NCBI GenBank assembly: GCA_026122225.1
Contig: JANEZZ010002886.1
Span: forward strand, 62,001-126,000
Source: Heloderma charlesbogerti
Taxonomy: Eukaryota; Chordata; Lepidosauria; Squamata; Helodermatidae
Direction: 5' to 3'
Length of the DNA: 64,000 nt
The position numbers and the translations under genes are program-made. The notes beneath the pieces are model-generated. The model searched no databases, was not told where the DNA came from, and saw only the letters and a list, made by a program, of their open reading frames with translations. Each line of letters opens with the position of its first letter. Position 1 is the first letter of the stretch. This document shows positions 33,891 to 46,060 of this stretch, one piece after another.

Positions 33891-35006
33891 GACTCTTCCA
33901 AACTCTTCCAGCGGCCCAGTTAGTACAGAGCCAGCATCTGGCTCTCAGTGCTCCCTATCTGAACCCTGAATCTCCTGACAAATATAACCCACCAGCACCT
34001 CCCATAACAATTCCAATAATAAATAATACTATTAGTTGTAATAAATTCTAGGTATGATCCACATACAATGGCTGGGACTCAGCTTAACTTCTTGTACATG
34101 TGATGCGAAATTTGGTTCCATAAGTTTTTAATTTGCCATTTGTCAGTTGTATCAGTTTCATTTCCCATCAGGTATAACATAGACAAAAGGCACTTGCCAG
34201 CCTCAATTGCCCCAGGCCAACCCACATTTTACTTGCTTTGTCACCCACATTATTCTTGCAAATCCATGATCCATCATGGCTGATAACAAGCAGCAATTCA
34301 GTTGCGCAAAGAATCTGCCTTAATATGTCCCAGGCAATCGGCGTGTGTCTCCTTGAGAAGGTATTGATACCATAGTACAGAAATCACATATGTAGCTATT
34401 GTGTGAAGTAGCAGTTGCTATGGTATGATGTTTTAAACAAATAGTTCAGCTAATAGACCTGCAAATCAGATGTGAATTATCAGTGCATAAGTTACTGTTT
34501 AGGACTGCAGGATTCATACACACCTCCTTATTCCATCTCGTTTGTTTTCTTTTTTATTCATTTTAATGACTTCTTACCTCATCTAAGTTGTTCATGCCAC
34601 CTCGTTTCTCTTTGCTTTTCTCCGAGTCCTCTCAAAGATGAACAGTTGTTAATATGCAGAGTGGCTGATACTGTACTATGTCAAATGATATTTGTACCAG
34701 TTACTCTAATATTCTACCCACCTCCTTCCTAAATTAGGTAGAGATGTCTCTGACCATGCCCCATGTGGTCAACCACAACCCTGTTCCAAAGGGATGCCAG
34801 TGTTCACTATTGTAGCATTTCTGCCTCATGCCAGCCACACCCTTGCAAGCCTGTGCTGCTGGGATTCTTTCCATTCCCCATCTGAGCTCTTGGTTGTTGA
34901 ATCACAGTCCATTCCCAAAGCCACAGCAGACCGTGGCGCGACAGGAATTTGGCCCTTCCTTTTCAGTGTGCTCCCAGTTCCCATTTGTTCTACTCATGTC
35001 CTATAC
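33891..35006 (+). other. Unannotated intronic stretch
   Basis: Nothing recognised. Confidence 0.45.
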
Positions 35007-35340
35007 CAGGGGTGGGCAACATATGGCTCCTGAGAACCCCCGCTGCATGTGAAGCCCACTGTCCCCACTGTGCTGCCAAAATTTGCTTTGGCAGCAAAAC
35101 AGTTGGTGATCTACCACTGCAAAGCAGAAAATAGTCCAAAGTTAGCTAAATTTGACTTATTTACTGCTCTGTAGCCTCTACACAGTGGTAGAAAGGTCAA
35201 ATTCAGCCTGAGAACAAACTAAATATGACCTACTTACTACCCTGTAGCTATTTGCCACCAAATTTCAGTGGCAAACCACCAATTGCATACGTGGGAACAG
35301 TCCATTTGCAGCAGCTCCTACTACTCCACTGTCAGTAATG
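35007..35340 (+). mobile_element. hAT-like element, one end
   Basis: Starts CAGGGGTGGGCAACATATGG, a common hAT terminus. The opposite terminus is not found, so the right limit is arbitrary. Interior repeats of CTAAATTTGACTTA / CTAAATATGACCTA occur. Confidence 0.45.
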
Positions 35341-36091
35341 TAACCGGCAGGTGGAGTTGAAGGCATTTGACAAATGAAATGGTGAAACGCTTCCATCTTC
35401 CCACACTAGTCCAGAAACAGTTCAGTTTGACCTGTGAATTTATTTTCTCGCAATATCCACAATTCCTTCATGTGGATGTAAGGCCTATCCATTGTATCAT
35501 ATTGAGGCCCCAAATGTAGGCATTATTTCTCCAGTTCTTTTGTATGATTAGATATGGCATACTTTGATACATTGTAGGAAAAGCATTCTGCTGAACACAT
35601 ACACCCATATTCTCTCTGTGTCCTTATATTCAAAGGCAGCTGTTCAGACATTTGGCAGACATAATTTACCACCTTAAATATTTATTTTTTCCTCTGAATT
35701 TTTAATGCATCGACAGGCATAAACTTATGTATCAAACATTTCTTGGTTGGTCTGGTATGTTTTTATTTCTTTTCCAAGGTCAGATGGTCACTAACAGAAA
35801 TGCAGCGTACACACAATCTGTTAGGGACTCCATGGCGAAACATGCCTCTCACATACACACCCAAGTCAGATGGAATCAGTTTAGTAAAGTGAATGTAAAT
35901 GAACTTAACTCCTCCTACTAATAAAGTAGGCCAAAGTTTCCCAGCAGTTAGGCTGAGCTGGCAACCCACTCCTGCAAACCAGTTTGGGAAACACAAACAC
36001 CTACTTTGATGCAGTGAAGCTACCTGGACAGTTTTTCCAGAATGGAACACAAGAAGGAGAAGCACCAACAAGTGAAGCCATGGGTTATGAG

Positions 36092-36464
36092 TAGGGATGC
36101 TGGAGAAATTCAAGACGGACTAAAATGAGTTCAGATTTCTAAGTATCCAACCTGTGGAATCCGCCGTGCAGAGTTCATGGACTTTCAGGTGTTTTTTTTA
36201 CTTTCCCGAAATTTGTGCAAATTATTTGTAGGAAAATACGCAAATTTCTGCTGAGGAAAAGTTGAATGGAATAGGGGACAACACACTAAATGTTACGAAC
36301 TAAGGTAAATTACGTAAATTGCTACGAAACCTCCTATGTAATTATTTGCGTATTTTTCCGCATGATGAAAAAAATCGCATCTGTGAGCGGATGATGGAAT
36401 GAAAGGTGCCTGACAATCCTCAAAACACAGATGGAGTGGATTTTACATAGTCCAAACATCTCTA
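36092..36464. mobile_element. Non-autonomous hAT element with perfect target duplication
   Basis: 373 bp, TAGGGATG at the left end and CATCTCTA at the right, flanked by identical octamers GTTATGAG (36084-36091, 36465-36472). This is direct evidence that TAGGGATG-ended elements in this window make 8-bp duplications. The interior has inverted TTTGCGTATTTT/AAAATACGCAAA segments. Confidence 0.85.
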
Positions 36465-36582
36465 GTTATGAGTTATGCAGGATAAAGCATAAGAGTCAGC
36501 AGAGCAACTATACCCCAAAATATCTGGTGTAAAAGAGCCATCTGCTCATGTAATGCACTGCTCTGAGCCCCATATCCTATGG

Positions 36583-36711
36583 CAGCATTGCTCAACCTTG
36601 TGCGCTCTTGATGTGTTGGACTACAACTCCTACCATCCCCACCCTGCATGTTGCTTGGGTATGATGGGAGTTGTACAACACATCTGGAAGGTACCAGGTT
36701 GGGGAAGGCTC
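36583..36711. mobile_element. Short hAT MITE
   Basis: 129 bp, CAGCATTGCTCAACC at the left and GGTTGGGGAAGGCTC at the right, with arms carrying GGACTACAACTCC / GGGAGTTGTAC inverted. Flanking octamers tcctatgg and tcctgtgg match at 7 of 8. Confidence 0.78.
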
Positions 36712-37059
36712 TCCTGTGGCTTCACTTATTGACAGCTTCCCATCTCATGCTTCTGCCTGTGTGGATGCTGTCAGATGTGGGCTGAACACAGCAGCACTGT
36801 CATTGAGCAGCCATCTGCACCAACCTCAAGGCCTTCTCAGTCCTCCTAAACTACTTGCTCCATGTTTTATCTGGAGATTTTCATCTGGATATGTTCTTTT
36901 TCTGTGGAGGCAAGCATGTATATAGTTCCCTGGTGCATGATTGCAACTCCTGTATCTCTTTAAAAAACAAACAAATATCCACATAGGAGAGATTATGCTG
37001 ATATAAGAGCATGTTCCTTATGCTGGATGAAATGTTCCTTATTTAAAGGACTTTCATCC

Positions 37060-37504
37060 AGACTTAGTAGCATATGATTTGCATACAGAAGATCCAGGTT
37101 CAATCCCTGCTGTCTCTAGTTAAAATGATCAGGTAGCAAGGGGTGAAAAGGACCATTGCCTAAGATCCTGGAGAGCATCCGCCTGTCAGAATAGACAGTA
37201 CCAGGCCAGATGGACAAATAGTGTGAGGGCCAAATTAGATACGGTGTTAAGCACCTGATCGGCCTTTGTGTGGTTTTTGTTTGTTTATGAAATAGCAGAT
37301 GTGGACAGGAAGACTCAAGCTCAGGACCATTATGTTGTGCGAGGATTTAACCCCATGCCAATCTAGATCACCCACCTACCCACCTACCCACCTACTCTTA
37401 CATAGTAATAATAATAAAAAAAAACATTCCTGCAAGGGCCAGTCACATGCTCAACAGCACATCTGGCTTGGCCCTGACTTGATGTAAGGCAGCTTCCTAT
37501 GTTC
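37060..37504 (+). mobile_element. tRNA-derived SINE, interrupted
   Basis: The head resembles GCATACAGAAGATCCAGG plus the B-box-like GGTTCAATCCC, and the body has CAGGCCAGATGGACAAATAG. The expected 3' end TAAGGCAGCTTCCTATGTTC appears only at 37485. About 250 bp lie between them, flanked by AGGGCCA repeats at 37227 and 37436, consistent with an insertion that includes (CCACCTAC)n. Confidence 0.6.
37369..37396 (+). repeat. (CCAC/CTAC)n short tandem repeat
   Basis: CACCTACC units in tandem inside the insertion that splits the SINE. Confidence 0.75.
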
Positions 37505-38239
37505 TTTCCATCTCCTCCACATTGAACTGAGCACTATGGATCTATTTGCAACGTTGTGATAACAGAACTAGCCTGACATATACAGTCTAGAGAAGGCTGG
37601 TGCACATCTGCCCAGCTTGTCACAATTTTCTTCTTTGCTTGTGGCAGCTCACTATCCACAGCAAACAGGTCAGCTGGTACATTAATTTTAAGCAGGAACC
37701 ACAATTTTGCAAGCCATCACATATTTGTAGCATGCCAAATAAAATGGCCACTAAAATAGAGGAGAACCATGTATGCCACCTTAGGCTTCTTAGAGAAAAG
37801 GCAGGATATAAATATAACAAACAAATAAATAAAGCTTCTGCTAATAGCTCATGAGCTAGAGGACACTATTGGCTATAAGTAGGGACCTGCCTTAGACACA
37901 TTAAAAGGGCCACACAACTTCTGTGCCGAGGCATCTTAAAAGGCACCCAGGGGGTGTCCAACATTTCATGTCTGCCGGAAGGAGGATCATCCACATATTA
38001 TTAACCCACATCCACACCATACATCAGCCCACATCACCCAGACTTAAGAGTGGCATAATTAGAATGTGAACAAGATGCACTACATTGCAGTTACCAGCCC
38101 CAAATGAATAGCTTAATAAAACAGTCCCATGAGCAAAAGGTCATAACATTGACTTTAACATTGACTATGTGGGGGCGGAAGGAGGTCCTAAACATTGGCG
38201 AAAGCTAGATCTGAAGTAAAACTTAGTTTCAGTGCATAT

Positions 38240-38628
38240 TAGGGGTGGGCAACACTTGGGCTGCATGCATGGCCCCCATCCTTTTTTGTGGGCTCCAAAT
38301 CACTGCAGAATTGCTACCAAATTTCAGCAGCATGCGGCAGTGCTGAGAAAAAGCTGCATTTTCCCTTTAAAACAAGGCACACAGAGAGCAAACGCCTTGT
38401 TTTAATGCAAAATTGTGCTCCTTTGGGGCTTCTGGGGCTGAAATTTTGCATTAAAACAAGGTGCGCTCTCTCTGTGCTCCTTGTTCAAAAGGGAACATGC
38501 AGGGGTTTTCTCACCACTCAGTAGCCTTCAAAATTTGCTGGCAGTTTCAGCAGTACCAAGGGTGCATCCACTGGTCAGTTCTGTGGGGCGGAAATTGGCA
38601 CTGGGCCCTCTGAAGTTACCCAACCCTG
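38240..38628. mobile_element. Non-autonomous hAT element with perfect target duplication
   Basis: 389 bp between identical octamers GTGCATAT (38232-38239 and 38629-38636). Termini TAGGGGTGGGCAAC and GTTACCCAACCCTG. The interior contains an inverted pair around AAAACAAGGCACACAGAGAGC. No coding capacity. Confidence 0.88.
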
Positions 38629-38636
38629 GTGCATAT

Positions 38637-39933
38637 GAACTAATTCATCCACGTTCTCCGTCTAGCACTGTGAGTTCAGAATAAGGAGCAGGTTTAAACA
38701 AAAAAAAATGTGATGCTTCTTATAGCCAGCAGCCATAGTAAATGCTTTCTGCAGGCAAGGAGCCTCTTCTGCTTCTACAAATGCAACACTCCCCCCCCCC
38801 CCAGTTCCACCAGCACAAGTTTTGTTCATGTCAATAGAACTTGCCATGGTGAAGGAGTTGGAGAATCAGACAGCAGGTCTGCTATCTTTCTGGCTGCATT
38901 CTAGTGCTGCTGCTGTTCTTATTTGCGTTGTAAACAAGATTTTAATTGAAAATATATTTGTTAATACATTTCACACTGTATTATTTTGCACACACCTAGC
39001 CATCCTTTTAGTTAAATCTCATAATTTATCCAATGAAAATGAACACTAACAAGAGACATTTCACCCTCCCTCACCTCCAACAAACAAAAGTCCTTGATTA
39101 AAACAATATGATAATGTGGCAAATTAAGCATGTCTTTTGGACTTATATGGAAAGCCCAAGCGGTGCAAAAAAACAAATCAGTCAAGAGAATCTCTTATTT
39201 TCAAATCCATGCATTGCCACCATTAACTACGGGCCGCATTTTCAAAAGCACAGATGCGGCTGGATATGTCCAGCTTGCACATCCGTTATCTTTGCTGTAC
39301 ATGCTTGTCAGGGTCCCATTTCCATGCATGTATATCGGAGCCAGAGTGTGCCAGGTCTGGGCATGTACAGCATTGTGCACAACATATTGTTTGGCCTTTT
39401 TGTGCTTTTCAAAATGGAGCCTGGCCAGCATAGTTCCACTGGTGTGCATGGTGTGCATTGCAAGCTTTGTTTGTCCTGTGCTTTGTGGGTGGCACGTGTA
39501 CATATGTCAAAGGGTTACGTCCTCTAGGACATGTCTGCTGCTTTGTGCGTCCAAGAAGTTGTTCTGTCAAGCACGTTCTTCATGATATAGCATGCTACTC
39601 CTCAGCAGAGCTGCCTGCATCCCACCATCCAGAGTAAATATCTGCCAATGTGGCTGTGGCTGCTGAGGAAAGAGAGGTTCTGCACGTGGAATAAGATATT
39701 TAATAGATGGGGACGAGGGAGCAAGGGAGGATGCGTATCGGCACCCAATCCCTGTGCAAATCACTGTGATTTGGGGAAGACTGTGCCCCCTAACTGCAAA
39801 CGCAGGAAGATTTCCATTGGCTTCTGCTTCCTTACCTCAGTTATTTGCATTACCTTGCCACAAGTCCTTACTCTCCTGTGCAAATACGGATCTGTCTGTG
39901 CTGTACATGCCTACTTGGGTCAAGAGCAGTTAT
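38637..39933 (+). other. Unannotated intronic stretch
   Basis: Includes a C run at 38790-38801. Overlapping open frames at 39108-40222 are not supported by any family motif. Confidence 0.45.
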
Positions 39934-39941
39934 CTTTACGG

Positions 39942-40352
39942 CAGGGGTGGAGAACCTCAGGCCAAGGGGTCAAATCCAGCCTACCTGGTGTCCCAGTGCT
40001 GTCCTCTGGGGTTCCCCAGAAGGCCATGCCCCCTTCCCCAGGCCTGCTGCCTTTTTCCCAACTGCCTTGAGTACCATTTTTCTTGGTGGAAAAGTGGGGT
40101 GCAATCAGATACATACATACATACATACGCCAATCTTTGGTGTCCGTGCTTTTGTGCAGATTTTTCTTCATTCTAAAATGTTGAAATGCACCTTCCAGGG
40201 CTTAGTAAGAGCCTTAAGCTAAAAATGCTGGTATTCTTGGTGTTTTATCTCTTGCCTTTTGCCTTTGGCCCCACCCAGTACTAGAATGAGGCCCTGAGAG
40301 CTTCTCCAAAAATGGAATGTGGCCCTCATCTGAATGAGGTTCAACACCCCTA
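39942..40352. mobile_element. Non-autonomous hAT element with perfect target duplication
   Basis: 411 bp flanked by identical CTTTACGG octamers (39934-39941, 40353-40360). Termini CAGGGGTGGAGAACCTCAGG and GAGGTTCAACACCCCTA. It contains an (ATAC)5 tract near 40108. Confidence 0.88.
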
Positions 40353-40854
40353 CTTTACGGGGGTCTAGGTTTTTAGCCCCTTTACATGAGAAGGGAGGCA
40401 GAAACAAGCACTAGGTGGGATTTTGAAATGCTGCTGCTTTTCTTAGCATCTCTTCCTCTGCCCCTGTGCTCTCTGCAAGTTGTAACTGCCCTCTGTCCTT
40501 TCCTCTCCAGCACATCTATGCCATTTCCAGTGCACGCAAATAAATGCACATATGTACACTCAAATGCTGACTTGTTCCTTCCAAGTTCTACATACACACA
40601 CAACACACACAATTACACACAGACATGGTCACGCGCACACACATGCACACCCTTCTGCATATAGAACTCCTTTATGAGGCTTTGTCTGCATGTACACATG
40701 TAGCAGAATTTGGTGATAGAGTCCGGAGATGGCAGAATGAACTCTACAACTTTATACTGCAGATCAATTCCCCTAAAACGCAGTTTGACTATTAGCATGA
40801 GGCAGTGAAAGAAATTCATGCAGGGGACTGCCATTGTTAGTCCAGACTAATCAG

Positions 40855-41034
40855 ACTAATTGTTAGTCCAGACCAATGCTATTTATTATGACTGGCAGCA
40901 GCTGCTCAGAGTCTCAGGGGAAGGTCTTTCAATTCACCTGCTAGTTGATTCTCTTTTTGCTGGAGATAACCAGGGATTGAAACTGGGACCTTCTACATGC
41001 AAAGCATGTGCTCTACCACTGAGCTATGGGCCGT
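40855..41034 (-). mobile_element. tRNA-derived SINE, antisense
   Basis: The head, antisense, ends GGCCCATAGCTCAGTGGTAG when read on the minus strand, with TAGAAGGTCCCAGTTTCAATCC as the B-box region. The body and tail resemble 52153-52347. It is not a tRNA gene, as there is no 3' acceptor half. Confidence 0.78.
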
Positions 41035-43045
41035 TCCCAAAGGTTCTAGTTCAGCTCACCCTCTGCGATACCTATTTTCAATCTGCAGGGTATTTCTTTT
41101 CATAGGGGAATATGCAGAAATTGTCTATTCTACTGCCTTGCGAGTCTGCTGCCCAATTCTGCTGCATGTGAAGATCCAGCCTATGGGCTAGCATTTGCCT
41201 CTGTGGAGAAGCTGCCACATTCCACACACACACACACTCCTTTTCATCCTAGAGTCTGCAGTCAAGGGAAGAAGAATGGAATGGATGCTCTATGTCACAT
41301 TTGAAGTTCAAAGTTTATTCTCCATTCAGTCACATCCCACATAAATTTATTACCTGTGGAGATCTAAGGATGGGTGCTTAATGAAATAATTCTATTGAGT
41401 AAATAAAAACATAACCAGAAGTGTTTTAAGGTTGTAACTTTACATTATGAGGGTTATTCTAAAACATTGATTACACATTTTAGCTAGAGAAATAGTCAAA
41501 AGTCAATTCTATTGTGGCCTATGAATGTGGTGGACAAAGCTCCTGTGTTAATTCTTGGAGCATCATCTCTTCCCTTGGGCAGGGACCCCAGAATTCAGTG
41601 AGCAGTAGGGCAACAACTAAGTTTGAGACATCCCCAAACCAGAGACTGTAACAAGTCTACCCACTGAAACTCAGAAAACAGCTGCCATGCCACTGAACTG
41701 TACATATATTCTCCCCCCGCCTTCCAATTGCAACAAAGATGATATTTCTCTGTCTCACTAGAGATGTTCTGTGTTTGTGTTCTGTTCTGTGTAACAATCA
41801 CTTTTCAAAGCCTTTTTTGAATTTCTTCGTGGTTCTCTCTGGTAGGAATCTCAGGTATTTCAGTGAAAAGCGATTTGAATCATAATTTTCATTTCCTGTT
41901 GCTTATTGTTTCTGTGCATGCTGCTGCTTTTTCATGCCCCTCCCCATTTAGAAGGTCCCATTTTCTTTTGAAGATTTTGTTTTTATTTATTGTTTACCTT
42001 CATATGTTCTTTTTCCTGTCTTCTGCACCTTCCTCTTTATTTCTGTCCCCAATCATCTGAAAGTTTGCTAAAGAGTGGGTAAGTGTGTCCTACATTTTGT
42101 TTTCTTTTCTTCCAAGTTCCTGTTGTAATATGTGACTGTTCCACTGAAAGAAAGTAAAACACTGAGCAGCTCAGACTACCGTGGAACTCTAGTCAATGCT
42201 GAGGGACCAACCTCTCACACTTCTAATTGCCCCGCACACTCTTTGTTCCCCAAAGCATGATTTAGTATTTATAGCAGATTTGTCTCCTCTAATGTTGTTG
42301 GGGTGGGGGGATTGGTTGGATGTTAACGTTTTAAAATAACATTAGCGCAAACAAGTGGAAATAAATACAGTGACTAAGATCAGCGCTTTCAATGTTTTAT
42401 TTAATGTGCAGTAGAAGGAATGTGGAAAAAATCATCATATATTAAATATTTGTGCTGTTCTTTGGCAAAATGAGAGAATACACCACAGTGATTGCTAAGT
42501 AATGAGAAGCCTGTTTTCAAAGGAAGCATGTTTTGTTTTGTTTTTTAAAAACTAGCAGAAATAGTTCATGTCTTGCCCGAAATCACACCCCTTGGTGATT
42601 TTCTCAGAGCTCAGAAAGGTTTGATCTGGTCAGTAATTGGGTGGGGAACCTTTGGGTCAATCTCTAGTGCTGTGTAGAAAGTGATGCTGAATGTGTCAAT
42701 CTTTTCTGTGAGTCAGCACTGACCTAATGCCCCAGTATGGTGTAAATTGAGGGGCTTCAGTGCTGCACTTGCCATCTTTTGCATGAGTGAGAACACCCGT
42801 GTCTCGATCGTTTTTACACTCGAATGCTTAACAAGCACATGCATTGGAACGTTATGTCCTTAGCTAATTTGTTTGCCAAAGGTGGAGAATCAAAGTGGAA
42901 TTCCACTCAGCTTTCTGGAAGTGGACAACCTTTTATGCCCAATGGCTCCACTTACTTCAGCCTGTCTGCTTAAAATCAGCTCCTTCGTAGGCTCCTTCCA
43001 ACCAACGGCAGCTTGGCTGTGCACCAAGAGACAGCTGCCATGTTG
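41035..43045 (+). other. Unannotated intronic stretch
   Basis: A (CA)n run at 41224-41236. No transposon or exon recognised otherwise. Confidence 0.45.
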
Positions 43046-43053
43046 CTCTACAG

Positions 43054-43191
43054 CAGAAATGGAGAATGTGTGGCTCTCCAGATGTTGTTGGCCTGCTACT
43101 CCCATCATCCCACACCATTGCCTACATCGCCTGGAGCTGATGGGAACTGAAGTCCAACAACCTCTGGAGAGACACACGTTCCCTACCCCTG
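43054..43191. mobile_element. Short palindromic hAT MITE
   Basis: 138 bp, CAGAAATGGAGAATGTGTGG at the left and ACACGTTCCCTACCCCTG at the right, arms inverted over about 60 bp. Flanking octamers ctctacag and ctctgctg match at 6 of 8. Its symmetry creates matching open frames on both strands (42873-43261), which are not genes. Confidence 0.8.
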
Positions 43192-43625
43192 CTCTGCTGT
43201 GTGAGCTGTGTTCCAGTACTTGCTTATATCTTAAAGAATATGAATGCCTTAATTGAAACACTTTGGACCAATCAGAACTAAAGAACAGATGTAATGTACT
43301 CTTTCACTTCTGCCCCTCCCCTATTATCATTACTTACATATAGCAAAAAGGACTTTGTCCTGTGCTGTGTGCATTTGATTCTCATTAATATCAGCTCAGC
43401 TGCATGCATGGAACTGAAGCTAGGATTTGACTATCATGCACAAAATCCCGTCAGAGGCTCCTCGGTAAAAAGCCTCATGTAAATGTTAATACGTTACTGC
43501 CAACTACACTAGAGCATGTTCTTAACGGCATCAAAATATCATAGCCAATACAACAACAACAAAGTGTGCATTACCACTGATTTATGCTAATAATATTTTG
43601 CCTCCGTCTTTCCTCCCCTCCTCAG

Positions 43626-43700
43626 CACCAGTATCATTCAAAAATAGATGAACTAATTGAAGAAACCGTCAAAGAAATGATAACGCTCCTAGTAGCAAAG
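43626..43700 (+). CDS. CADPS: CADPS exon f
   Basis: A 75-nt phase 0-0 exon: acceptor CTTTCCTCCCCTCCTCAG, donor AAG|GTAACC. It encodes [15 protein letters not shown] and [10 protein letters not shown], 25 residues unmistakably from CADPS. It follows directly on GQE of exon e. Only one AG is available at the acceptor, so no NAGNAG choice is present here. Confidence 0.95.
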
Positions 43701-44239
43701 GTAACCTTCAGCTTCAGGTGAAATGATTCACTGTTAACATCACTTCTTTTTTTTTCTTAAATAGCATTTCCATTAAAATGTGACACATTAAGAAGTTCAG
43801 GTGGTTTGTTGTTTCTCACAGGAGAGATCAGACATCACTTAGTCTTGACAGATTGAATGTCTCATGATTGCAATCTGCGCGAAATTGAGTAGAACAAGAG
43901 CCTATCGCCTGTGGGTCGCTCTAGATACAGACTGTAAAGCTCTGATTTTCAGAACTTGATCACATCACCTGAACCTGTTGGTTGTGATCCTTCATTGTCA
44001 GCTTGCATCGCAGGACTGTGAGCTACTTGGGCAAAGGCATACCCTCTGGGCCCACATCCCCTCTCTACAGGTCCTCTACGAACATTTCCATTACACACAG
44101 CTGCACTAATTCCTTCCCTTCCACTCAAGACACACCTCATCCTCTCTACTTCCTCCCCCACCTTCACCAACCACTTAGCTTTCTCCATATGTCCATAAGA
44201 ATCCCCTCAGAGCCTTAGATGGAGGGGCTGCCATCTTTG
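43701..44239 (+). other. CADPS: CADPS intron between exons f and g, 5' part
   Basis: Nothing recognised. Confidence 0.5.
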
Positions 44240-44650
44240 GTTGAAGAGATATTGGCATCCCTAAGGAGCAATAGTGTTACCCTGTTGTGGGCCATCCTCC
44301 AAGTGGGGGTATGTTTTGATAAGTGAAGCGAGAAATTGGCAGATGAATGGTGCAGCCAGACCTTTTAAAGTGTTGGCAGGGGCACCATTTGGGCTCTTCA
44401 GGCAGTACAGTTCTTGGGCCAGCCCTGCCTTTGTGATTCATACTCTTAGCTTCCTTCTGGCCTTCAGAAAGCAGGTGAAGAAGACCTCTTTTTTCCCCAA
44501 CCAGACTTTTAGTTATTAAAGTATATTTTTCAGCTGATTTTGATTGACTGCATTTGGAGTTGTAATAGGATTTTATATTTCTTTATGATTTTTGGCCATC
44601 TTGTGGACACAGGAATTGGTAGAATGCTGGATTATGAATGTATTAAGTAA
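44240..44650 (+). mobile_element. Degraded L2-type LINE 3' end
   Basis: CTTCTGGCCTTCAGAAAGCAGGTGAAG and TGTTGGCAGGGGCACC resemble the C-terminal coding and 3' UTR of L2-like LINEs in the sense direction. Highly decayed; limits approximate. Confidence 0.4.
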
Positions 44651-45021
44651 ATGTTGCTCTTTTTACCTGCCCTGTTCCCATTACCTGCTAATTCCATTAG
44701 TCATTTAATCCTGATGCAGTTGCTAAGTATCAAAAAGGCATTCTTCATAACCGCTTCCAAATGCACTTGGCTACATTTACTAAAGCCGCCACAACCCGGA
44801 GAAGGGTGCTTGGGAGCCAGCCCCTTCATTCAGTTCAAAGCTAGACATTTGCCAAACCAGTCACAATTAATTATGTTCATAAGACTGACCTGGATCACAA
44901 AGTCCATTTCTCCAATATATGGAAATTAGCTAAGAGTGGGCTTACTGTACAGTGCTAACTGATTATATGTACATAAGCAATGACCTCCACCTTAGTGCAC
45001 ACTGTATTCTTATTAAAAGTA

Positions 45022-45102
45022 CAGTGCAATCCTATACATGTCTGCTCAGAAGTAAGTCCTACTGCGTTCAAGGAGACTTAATCCCAGGTAATTGCAGCCT
45101 TC
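45022..45102. repeat. Short MITE-like repeat (GCAATCCTA family)
   Basis: CAGTGCAATCCTATACATG, then CAGAAGTAAGTCCTACTG and AGGTAATTGCAGCC. Confidence 0.75.
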
Positions 45103-46060
45103 ATGTATGTGACATACAGAATGTACTGGTCTAAGACAAGGATACATGGCTAGCTCATGTATGCTGCTACTAATACATTTTCTGCTGGGCTTAGAAAAAT
45201 AAGCCTCCACTCATGTTTCTTTAACTTTGGTGGCCAGATCACGACTCCTTACACAGCACTCTCGTGCACTTGAGAGCAATCCCTACATTATCAGAAACGA
45301 GGGTACAGCTTACCGTGCCTATGGTTCATAGGCTATCAACCAGATATAGGGGTTGCAAAGGGTGTGCGTGCTGTAAACTCAGAAGCATTCCCATGTAGGA
45401 GTATGACATATTGTATGGGGATAACAGCCATTTATCATGCTGTTTCATCTAGTTTTCAGTTTCCAGACTGAACAGCATCTTGCAACACAGACTTTAGCCT
45501 GTGATCCCTATAACACTGCATGATTGCATTTCTTCATTAACTTCAATTAGCCAAACCAGCAGAACACTGTAAGGAACACATAAGAAGTGTAAGGACCTGT
45601 AGAACATATGGGCCAACACGTGCCATTCTGGATCTCCTTCAAGGACCTACCAGCTGTTCTCCATTTGGTATTATTTTCCAGGAGCAATATATTTCTTGCA
45701 CCTTATGCTTAGGGGTTGCACTCTCATTATCTTCTGCAACACACATAACAGTCTTTCCTCCAGTGTGCACAAGATGACCAGTATAATAGGCAAAGAGCAA
45801 GCATATTAATGAATATGGATAATATTTTTGTCATAAAAAAGCTCACCTTTATTTATTCACTTTTGAGCAACACGTTTTTGGAAATGTTGGGATATCACAA
45901 AACAAGGATTTTTGTCCTTTGATATAATTTTGTTGCCAAAACAGAAAACTGAATGCAAAATCTCCCGTATACTCAAAGATTAAAACATTTTAGATGGAAG
46001 AAAGAAAGGGTGAAACATTTTCATTGAAATGCTTGTCCTTTGAACATAACTGCTTTTCAT
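45103..46060 (+). other. Unannotated intronic stretch
   Basis: Nothing recognised. Confidence 0.45.

Noticed and set aside
39108..40222. Several overlapping open frames of 125-151 codons
   Set aside because: No motif, no splice-consistent structure, and the last part runs into a hAT element with clear target duplications.
40960..41034. A tRNA gene on the minus strand
   Set aside because: Only the 5' half with box A and B is tRNA-like. The 3' acceptor half is replaced by SINE body.
42873..43261. Paired open frames on both strands as small genes
   Set aside because: They mirror each other because of the palindromic hAT MITE at 43054-43191.
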